Assembly (NCBI GenBank): GCA_019058315.1
Contig: JAHPZH010000002.1
Coordinates: 1,063,910 to 1,127,909 of the forward strand
Direction of reading: 5' to 3'
Source: Candidatus Helarchaeota archaeon
GTDB lineage: Archaea > Asgardarchaeota > Lokiarchaeia > Helarchaeales > RDOG01
DNA: 64,000 nucleotides
The notes under the pieces were generated by a model that did no database searches, had not been told where the DNA came from, and saw only the letters and a program-made list of their open reading frames with translations. This document shows positions 27,503 to 34,485 of the stretch, piece by piece (position 1 is the first letter of the stretch; each line of letters starts with the position of its first letter). A program made the position numbers and the translations under genes.

Positions 27503-28918
27503 TTAAACTATCGGAATCAAATTAATATTTGGATAATCTACTTCTAAAGCTAACGGATATTTAAAGTAAGGTTTTATTATTTCTAAAATAACACATCCAT
27601 CCATTCTTTCTAAGTTAAAATGATAATCACATTGATTTAACGAATATTGTAAAGCTTTTGAACCTTTTTTTATAAATAAAACATTTAAATTTCCCCCCAT
27701 ACGTGATACTTCTATGTTTTTCTCTTGAATTGGGATGTAGACATCAAGGGGATACTTGATTTCTAATGATCCAAGACTAGAAAAAAGTTGAATAATGTGT
27801 CCATCTGAAGAATTATCTATTAAATATCTTGCAGTTTCATTGTAAAGATTAATATCCAATTCTAAATTGCTACCATGAGTATATTTAATAAAAGGCTTTT
27901 CTATTTTAAAAAAATTATTTTCCTCTTTAAAAATTAAGACTTTTTTATTAAATACTTCTTCCGAGACTAATGGAACAAGATCATTAAAATATTTCATGGC
28001 ATATTCCTCCCCAGCTGGAGCTATTGTGCAAGTTCGCCCATGTTTCAGAAAATTTAGAATGGTTTGATAGACTAGAGTCTTTGGAAATATATCTGAAATC
28101 CCATCTCCTATCTCGAAAACGATAAAGGATCCCTTTCTATAACCCCCATTTAGAATATTATCTAATTGATGATTTCCTGTCGAGAAACAATCTCCAGAAT
28201 CTTCTATTTTTTGAAAACTACCCTGTTTAATTTTTGGATATAGGGGTTCGAAATTTCTGAATCTGCCGTTATTTAAAGTGAATATATATTCATGCTGAGC
28301 TACTTCTACGCCTCTAAGCTTTTCAATATGCATTTCTCGGATTCTTTTTTTTCGAGCCCTTTTTCCAAACCCTATACGTTTCAAAGTTATGATTCCATCC
28401 ACTATATAGTCTAAATAGGTTTCACTTTCTGTTTCCGTAACTAAAAATAATTTAATCTTCTTTTGTCGAACCATTTCACTTAGAAATGATTCTATTTTAC
28501 CCTCGATAATTGAGGATGATTGGGAATATTTAAGGAGTGTACTCCATGCGTCGATAACGACAAAGGGGTGTTCTAGATTTTTAGTTCTGTGATAGATGAC
28601 TTGTAAGAATTCAGGTAGATCTTTGAACCTAATAATTGATTCAAAGTATGTTTCTGTATCTGTTGAAATATAAGCTAGTTGAGTGATATCAAACATATTT
28701 TCTGGTTTAATTGCATCTTTTATCCAAGGAAACTGATGTTTTAAAGAAAGAGGGCTAACTCTAGTTGAGAAATATAGTGGATTTTCCGATCTAGAAAGTA
28801 ATTCCAAAACTAATGTAGTTTTACCAGAACCTGCTATACCTTTTACTAAAATCGAATACCCATAGGGTTTATTAATAGCCTCGACTAATTCTTTCGGAAT
28901 ATTATCCATACCTCTCAC
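27503..28918 (-). CDS. GvpD/KaiC-like RecA-superfamily P-loop ATPase
   Basis: 471 residues. 'IPKELVEAINKPYGYSILVKG' leads into Walker A GIAGSGKTT (27-35); Walker B is FVVIDAWS (about 118-125). An unusually basic stretch KRIGFGKRARKKRIREMH follows (about 182-199). The second half looks like a degenerate RecA-like domain (FSTGNHQLDNILNGGYRKGSFIVFEIGDG) without a lysine P-loop. This two-part layout with an Arg-rich patch matches GvpD, a regulator in gas-vesicle loci, and KaiC relatives. No gas-vesicle genes are in the window, so it more likely regulates another process. Start could be GTG 28918, ATG 28909, or ATT further in. Confidence 0.7.
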   Translation of the reverse strand: MRGMDNIPKELVEAINKPYGYSILVKGIAGSGKTTLVLELLSRSENPLYFSTRVSPLSLKHQFPWIKDAIKPENMFDITQLAYISTDTETYFESIIRFKDLPEFLQVIYHRTKNLEHPFVVIDAWSTLLKYSQSSSIIEGKIESFLSEMVRQKKIKLFLVTETESETYLDYIVDGIITLKRIGFGKRARKKRIREMHIEKLRGVEVAQHEYIFTLNNGRFRNFEPLYPKIKQGSFQKIEDSGDCFSTGNHQLDNILNGGYRKGSFIVFEIGDGISDIFPKTLVYQTILNFLKHGRTCTIAPAGEEYAMKYFNDLVPLVSEEVFNKKVLIFKEENNFFKIEKPFIKYTHGSNLELDINLYNETARYLIDNSSDGHIIQLFSSLGSLEIKYPLDVYIPIQEKNIEVSRMGGNLNVLFIKKGSKALQYSLNQCDYHFNLERMDGCVILEIIKPYFKYPLALEVDYPNINLIPIV

Positions 28919-29152
28919 ATCCGAATAGGAATTGAATATTAAATCACGAAAATTTTGTTAAAGAAAATTAAATAAAATAATTAATTTTTTATTAGTAGTT
29001 TTTAGACCTCGTTTTTTAATTTTTTCCATTGAAGTGTGTGATTCCGATCATACTATGAGATATTAGTTCTTTTTGAGGTTTTTTAAGAAAGCTTTTAATT
29101 TAATGAAATCTAATTAAATAATAAAGATTGACAAAATGAGGAACTTTATGCG

Positions 29153-29389
29153 ATGTTTCAAATAGAAGAAGCACCCACGGGCACCACTAAATGTGATTGG
29201 TGTGGGGAGCTTATTAAAAAAGGCACACTTAGACTAAGATTTGCCCCGCCAAAAGGTTACAATTATTATTGGCATCAAGATTGCGGGATAAAATATTTGG
29301 AAGGACTAAAAATTATGTTAAAAAATGGCGAAAAAGGTCATATTGGTCGAGAAGAAGCAGATAAAGCTCGGAAAGATGTGAGGTTATAA
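29153..29389 (+). CDS. small protein with PARP-type zinc finger
   Basis: 78 residues. 'IEEAPTGTTKCDWCGELIKKGTLRLRF' followed by W-H-Q-D-C gives the Cys-x2-Cys ... His-x2-Cys ligand set and the flanking pattern (A-x-T-G-x-x-K-C-x-x-C...I-x-x-G-x-L-R) of eukaryotic PARP-1/DNA ligase III zinc fingers, which bind DNA breaks. The Cys-to-His spacing (23 residues) is a little shorter than in PARP-1. The C-terminal third is a charged helix. No PARP catalytic domain is near. Likely a small nucleic-acid-binding protein; the DNA-break role is extrapolated. Confidence 0.65.
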   Translation: MFQIEEAPTGTTKCDWCGELIKKGTLRLRFAPPKGYNYYWHQDCGIKYLEGLKIMLKNGEKGHIGREEADKARKDVRL

Positions 29390-29730
29390 ATTTACGGTTA
29401 TGTTAACCTTTACTCCTGCATAATAATCAAGTAAAAGAAAATCAATTAATACAGAAACGGAAATTTAATTATTTTAATTTATGTCGATGAATTTCTAAAA
29501 AAACCGACCTTTCAAGGCTTTTTAGTCCAAATCCCACTTAAACTTCATCAAAAATAAGAAATACATGAGAAATTTTTATATTTGGTATAAAATTTTGACT
29601 TTTTTTTAAATTTTTCCTAAATAAAAACAATTAAATATTAAAAAAAATATATAAAATCATAATTTATATAAATCTTAAGATTACTTTAATACTTGATGAT
29701 TAGTCTTATCCACAATAAGGAAATGGTTAT
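29390..29730. other. 341-bp intergenic region
   Basis: AT-rich stretch between the zinc-finger gene and the three-gene operon. It contains long A/T runs around 29570-29660, a TTTATATAAATCTTAAG element (about 29662-29678) that could be the operon's TATA/BRE, and no open frame, tRNA or box C/D pattern I can defend. Confidence 0.45.
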
Positions 29731-31404
29731 TTGGATGAAATAAGTTTTTCTTCTGCTTTGAAAAAAATGAAAAAGGTTCGTATTATTCGTTTAAAAAGCA
29801 TTTTATTTGAATTATACGGTTTTGAAATGAATAAATATGAAGTAGCAAAAATTGTGGGAGTTACACCCCAAGCCATTGGACCAGAAATCGATTTTTTGGA
29901 GAATGTCGATCTTCTTAAGAAAACAAGGGTGGAGAAACGCAGAGGTCTTCCATCTTTTTATTATACATTAAATATTGAATCATTAATTGATAGTCTAAAT
30001 CTAGATAGCGATGAAAAAGGTATTTTAAAAGAGGGGCTTATTCGTCTTCAGAATGCTTACCGGCAATTAAAAAACTTGGAAAAAGACAGAAAAATTTCTA
30101 AGATAGAAAGCAGTTTGTATGAAGGAATAGTTCCAAATGACTATAAAATGTTTAATCTACAATTTATTAGTTCCATTTTAATAATTGCTGCACTTCTTTT
30201 CGATTTTGGATTTTCAATGCTACCTGATTTTCTTAAAAATAACCAACAATTGTTTTTTATTCTGCAAAATTATTCCAATGAATTACGAGATAACCTAAAA
30301 ATTGATGATCTGGATATGAATAACTGGATTAATGAAAATATCAAATCAATTAGTAATATTTACCAAAAAATTTGGAATGAGTTGATGCAGGCGATAGTAT
30401 TAAAATCAATTATTCAAGAGCCAAGTATGAAAATTATGGATAAGTTTGAAGAGACTAAGGAAGAAGATTTGAAGGTTAAGGTCGAAAAATTTCGAAATTA
30501 CAAAAAACAAAAGATAAAATTTAACGAAATTATTACAGAAGAAACAAATATTAAAAATAAATGTGATCAGAATTTAAGATCGACCGTTAATACCTTACTA
30601 GGGATTCAAAAGAAAGTATTAAAGGATAAAATAATTGGAAATAAATTAGATACTATTTATAATAAACTTTCATCTTTATCAACTAAATTAAAATCAACTT
30701 CTCTAGGAATGACATCATTTGGTACAGAAACAGAAAAAATCGAAGCAGTTAATATTAAAATTGCAATTCTTAAAGCATTAAATGAAGAAGTCGATGAATT
30801 AAAAGACCATTTAGCAAATATGGACCAATCAATTGACTATGGAAATTATGATGAAGTTGAAATACAAATAAAATCACTTTTTTCAATCACCCGAAATTTG
30901 GATAAATTTCAAAATTGGTATATAGATCCAAAAGAATTTCTTGAAAAACCTGCTGAAAAAACTAAAATTGATAAAAATGAATTGGATAATAAGATTTTAG
31001 CTTTAGTAAATAAAAATAAGCGTAATAATATAATTTTATTAAACGATTTTATTGCAGAATTTAGTTCAGCATATCCAAATTTTAGAATTACAAAGAACCA
31101 AATCGTCAAAGGAATACAAAGATTAAGTCAAAAATCAATTTATCCTCAAATTGAATCAATCAAATTGGAGAAGAAAAAAGAAAAGGTTATACGTTTGGAT
31201 TCGACAGATAAGGACCAAATTGAAATACTTCAAATTGCTAACGCTACAAATGGTAGGGTAACAATAGAAGGTCTACAACTACAATTAGATTGGCCTGTCT
31301 ATCGTGCAAAAGTTGTTTTGGAAGATTTAGTTAGTAACAATAAATTACATTTTAAAAGTACACGATCAGAGGGTGATGTGTATTATATTCCAGGAGTGTT
31401 ATAA
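29731..31404 (+). CDS. HTH - coiled coil - tandem winged helix protein, C-terminus EAP30/Vps22-like
   Basis: 557 residues. The N-terminal winged HTH (about 14-80, including VAKIVGVTPQAIGPEIDFLE) resembles archaeal MarR-type domains. A long, mostly helical and partly coiled-coil region follows (85-410). The last ~140 residues form two winged helices. The final one reads NGRVTIEGLQLQLDW, YRAKVVLEDL, YYIPG, which from memory parallels the C-terminal winged helix of human SNF8/Vps22 (NG-VT, LxW, RA--VLE-L, Y-x-P). The helix before it (ITKNQIVKGIQRLSQKSIYPQIESIKL) also fits the preceding EAP30 repeat. First gene of a tight operon (3 nt to the SPFH gene). Start is TTG 29731. It could be an ESCRT-II-like scaffold or a transcription factor. 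Confidence 0.5.
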   Translation: MDEISFSSALKKMKKVRIIRLKSILFELYGFEMNKYEVAKIVGVTPQAIGPEIDFLENVDLLKKTRVEKRRGLPSFYYTLNIESLIDSLNLDSDEKGILKEGLIRLQNAYRQLKNLEKDRKISKIESSLYEGIVPNDYKMFNLQFISSILIIAALLFDFGFSMLPDFLKNNQQLFFILQNYSNELRDNLKIDDLDMNNWINENIKSISNIYQKIWNELMQAIVLKSIIQEPSMKIMDKFEETKEEDLKVKVEKFRNYKKQKIKFNEIITEETNIKNKCDQNLRSTVNTLLGIQKKVLKDKIIGNKLDTIYNKLSSLSTKLKSTSLGMTSFGTETEKIEAVNIKIAILKALNEEVDELKDHLANMDQSIDYGNYDEVEIQIKSLFSITRNLDKFQNWYIDPKEFLEKPAEKTKIDKNELDNKILALVNKNKRNNIILLNDFIAEFSSAYPNFRITKNQIVKGIQRLSQKSIYPQIESIKLEKKKEKVIRLDSTDKDQIEILQIANATNGRVTIEGLQLQLDWPVYRAKVVLEDLVSNNKLHFKSTRSEGDVYYIPGVL

Positions 31405-31407
31405 AAA

Positions 31408-32115
31408 ATGAGTGATATGATAACTTGGGATTATGCAACTAATAAAGGCATAGTATATAGATGCCCTGTAGATAAGAAACATAAAGGATTTATTGTAAAA
31501 CAAGGTTTTGAGCAAGCTCTATGGATACGTAATGGAATTTTATATGATACGATTTCTGGAATTTCCTATAAATTTAAGAAAGGTGAAAAAGAGGGCAGTG
31601 AAATAATCTATGTAAAACTTGGAGATATTAAGATTAATTGGGGAATTCCTAAAAATAATGGTATAATCACAGTCGATGGAATAAAAATAGGCGGTCATGG
31701 AGATGTTATCGTTAAAATTTTAAATCCTGCAGATTTCGTATTTAATCTTGCAGGCTCAGTAGGTCAAGAATTTGTGGAATCAGTCGAAAAAGAAATATTC
31801 ATAAAAGGAGAGAAAAATAAGGAAAAAGTTCTTCGTAAAAAAGTGCAAAAAGACGAAATTGATGTTAAAGATGCGAAACGGGCATTAGAAGCTTTTTTAT
31901 TTACAAAAACTGATTTAAAAAATTGGCTAGTCAATGTTATTCGTAGTTCTCTACGTGACAAACTTTCAAAATTAACATTAAATGAACTTCTAAAAGTTGA
32001 CATAAGTGAAGTTGAAAGAGATTTACGTATAAAAAATACAGATGTATTTCAAAGTTGGGGTTTGGAGCTTAAATCTTTTAGTATAATCGGATGGCAATTA
32101 CCAAATAATTTCTGA
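31408..32115 (+). CDS. SPFH/band-7 domain protein
   Basis: 235 residues without an evident TM. It begins ITWDYATNKGIVYRCP, then FIVKQGFEQALWIRNGILYDTISG, the N-terminal strand pattern of SPFH proteins (V-x-E-x-Q-x-A-x-x--NG), and ends DVFQSWGLELKSFSIIGWQLP, the classic 'WGL-L--F-I' strand. These domains oligomerise on membranes and form lipid microdomain scaffolds. It is the short, soluble type seen next to zinc-ribbon proteins in bacteria. Separated by 3 and 2 nt from its neighbours, so it almost certainly acts with them. Confidence 0.7.
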   Translation: MSDMITWDYATNKGIVYRCPVDKKHKGFIVKQGFEQALWIRNGILYDTISGISYKFKKGEKEGSEIIYVKLGDIKINWGIPKNNGIITVDGIKIGGHGDVIVKILNPADFVFNLAGSVGQEFVESVEKEIFIKGEKNKEKVLRKKVQKDEIDVKDAKRALEAFLFTKTDLKNWLVNVIRSSLRDKLSKLTLNELLKVDISEVERDLRIKNTDVFQSWGLELKSFSIIGWQLPNNF

Positions 32116-32117
32116 CG

Positions 32118-34478
32118 ATGATTTATATGAGTAATAACCCAGAAATTAAATATGACGGAGTTCTTTATTATCTTCCATTATATGAAGATGAAATCGTAAG
32201 AAATATAGTCAGTGCGGATAAACGAGTCAAAAGACGTAAGGATCTTGATGGCTATATCATTTTAACAAATTACAGATTTATCTTCATGGAAAGGAAAAAA
32301 GATTTAGAATATCACCTTTCAAGCTTTTTCTATTATAAAGATATTGAAAATATTAGACTTGGTGGAGTTGTCAATAAATTTATACAAATTAATGGTGTTC
32401 TATTTCATCCAAAGGATGTTTCAGTAGATTACTTAAGAAGTTCAATTAATAAATTCACAATAGAAGCAAAAAAACAAATCTTTTCATTTGAGCCAATGCC
32501 AGAAGAAGAACCCTTTCCTGAAGTTGAAATCAGCGATAAAAATATGTTTAATAAAGTTACAAACCTCTTCATTTCGATTTTTTCAACAATAATTGGACTT
32601 TTTTTAGTATTAAACTCTGCTTTATCTTTTTATTTTGGACCACATGCTTATTTGCCATTTGTAACCTCTATATTAGGAGTCGTTTTCTCTTCAATTATAA
32701 TGGGTGTCATAAATCATGAGAATAATAAAGATAATTTTTCAGAGGAATATTTTGATTCGCTAAAAAACACACTTTACTTTTCTATTTTAAGTCTTACATT
32801 TACTAGTGTAGGTTTGGGGCTTGATGGTCACTATGGACTGGCATTCAATTTATTTAGTATTAGATACAACTCCGCTCTCCTGATATTCGTCGTTTATTTA
32901 ACAATTGGAGTTCTTCTAATGTTTAAAAATGGAATTAATTTCTCAAATTTATTTAACGAGCCAGAGAATCCATATAATGAATTTAATAATAGAATTTTTG
33001 AAGAATTTGAATCTGAGAAGTTTCAAAACCGATCAAAAATGATATTTATTGTTTTTATCACTTTAATTGCAATACAAATGTTAATTTTAATCCTTTACAA
33101 CTTATTTCCTGGTGGCGGTATATATTTGGTCTTTTCATGGACTTTCTCTCAAACCCCAGCTCCCTTGGATGTTAGAAGTATCATTCCTGGTAATAGCTAT
33201 TATCTATTTAATCCTCTATTTTCAGGTGCAACAATTGTCGTTGGAATTTTTGGATTAATTTTAACTGCAATTATTCAAGCTCGAAATATTGGATATTTAA
33301 GATATTATTCTCTAGATATTTACAACACACTAAAAAACCGAGTTAGAGACAAAACCAATAGAATGAAATTGTTAAAAGAAAGAATTTTAAATAAAACACA
33401 AAATATTCTTAAACAAATGCATGCAGCTGTTACAGGAGTTGCAGAAAAGTCTATCCCAATAACGGAACAAGAAAGACGAATACCTATTGAAGTAAATGAT
33501 CAGAAAAAAATTGAAAAAATACATGTCGTGCCAAATTCAACAAATTCGAACTCTTTAATAAATCAAGTATCTGTTCAAGATAAATCTACTGAAATTCCAA
33601 TTATGGTAACTAAAGAAGAAGAAATCCCAATACCCGAAATAAAAAAACAAGAGCTCGTAGAGAGGATTATCGGAAAAATTGAAGTAAAACGTGGGGGACT
33701 AATAAAAGGAAGTGAATATTTATATAAAGTAAAAGTGGAAAATTTGTCTAATTCAGTAATCACCGATTTAAGAATCATAATAACTTCATATCCCGATGAT
33801 AGCTTAAAAATTGTAGGTTCAGAATTGCAAAAAAGATCAAAATTAACTCCTGGTGAAATGGTTTCCCCGTCTTTTACATTTCGGCCTACTGAAGATTGTA
33901 TTGTCGGAAAAATTAATTCAATTGTAACGTATTTAGATGCAAGAGGTGAATCACAACAAATAAGCATAGAACCTCTTATTATACGCTTTATTTGCGGTCT
34001 TTTAACTCCCCTTCCCATTAAAGCAGAAGAATTTGATCAAATAGTCAAAAAATTATTAAATTATTCGAATGCTGGGGAAGAGCTCGAATTGCCTCATAGC
34101 GCAAAGAGTATTTATGAAAAAGCAAAAGTATTATTGCCACAAAATAACTTTTATCTTATTTCCGCGGAGGATCATGAGGTTGCTTCTAATTTTATTGGTA
34201 TATTAAAAGGATTTGCTGCAGGACAATATTCTCATAAAAAAGTGGGTACACAAATAACTGTTACAGGTAAAAAAAATGAGAATTTTTGTGCTGCTCGAAT
34301 AGATGGATATACAGAAGATGCATCCATGTTAACACCTCTAATTTCGGAGCTAAAAAATGATATAAGAAGCTGGAATTGTGAGCAATGTGGAGCGCAATTA
34401 AGTGATACTCAAATTAAGAAAATATTAGATGGTAAAATTGTTCGATGTAAATATTGTGATGAGATATTAAAAATATAA
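32118..34478 (+). CDS. PH/GRAM-like - six TM - beta-sandwich/platform - zinc ribbon membrane protein
   Basis: 786 residues. Residues 12-115 form a PH/GRAM-like domain (GYIILTNYRFIFMERKK, then FFYYKDIENIRLGG). About six TM helices lie between 145 and 395. A charged linker (400-510) leads to a beta-sandwich (about 515-625: GEYLYKVKVENLSNSVI..., LTPGEMVSPSFTF), a helix/strand domain (about 635-745: FIGILKGFAAGQYSHKKVG, LISELKNDI) and a zinc ribbon (CEQCG...CKYCDE, 753-783). An Ig-like domain followed by a mixed alpha/beta platform is the layout of adaptin and gamma-COP appendages, which recruit trafficking factors. The similarity is structural inference only. Last gene of the operon, 2 nt after the SPFH gene. 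Confidence 0.55.
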   Translation: MIYMSNNPEIKYDGVLYYLPLYEDEIVRNIVSADKRVKRRKDLDGYIILTNYRFIFMERKKDLEYHLSSFFYYKDIENIRLGGVVNKFIQINGVLFHPKDVSVDYLRSSINKFTIEAKKQIFSFEPMPEEEPFPEVEISDKNMFNKVTNLFISIFSTIIGLFLVLNSALSFYFGPHAYLPFVTSILGVVFSSIIMGVINHENNKDNFSEEYFDSLKNTLYFSILSLTFTSVGLGLDGHYGLAFNLFSIRYNSALLIFVVYLTIGVLLMFKNGINFSNLFNEPENPYNEFNNRIFEEFESEKFQNRSKMIFIVFITLIAIQMLILILYNLFPGGGIYLVFSWTFSQTPAPLDVRSIIPGNSYYLFNPLFSGATIVVGIFGLILTAIIQARNIGYLRYYSLDIYNTLKNRVRDKTNRMKLLKERILNKTQNILKQMHAAVTGVAEKSIPITEQERRIPIEVNDQKKIEKIHVVPNSTNSNSLINQVSVQDKSTEIPIMVTKEEEIPIPEIKKQELVERIIGKIEVKRGGLIKGSEYLYKVKVENLSNSVITDLRIIITSYPDDSLKIVGSELQKRSKLTPGEMVSPSFTFRPTEDCIVGKINSIVTYLDARGESQQISIEPLIIRFICGLLTPLPIKAEEFDQIVKKLLNYSNAGEELELPHSAKSIYEKAKVLLPQNNFYLISAEDHEVASNFIGILKGFAAGQYSHKKVGTQITVTGKKNENFCAARIDGYTEDASMLTPLISELKNDIRSWNCEQCGAQLSDTQIKKILDGKIVRCKYCDEILKI

Positions 34479-34485
34479 AAATTCT

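Noticed and set aside
29390..29730. Possible box C/D sRNA (GATGA near 29480)
   Set aside because: No matching CTGA box at the right distance and no paired C'/D' motifs.
29731..34478. The three-gene operon as a bacterial-style SPFH antiphage system
   Set aside because: No nuclease, helicase or other effector domain is visible, and the partner proteins look like membrane/scaffold components.
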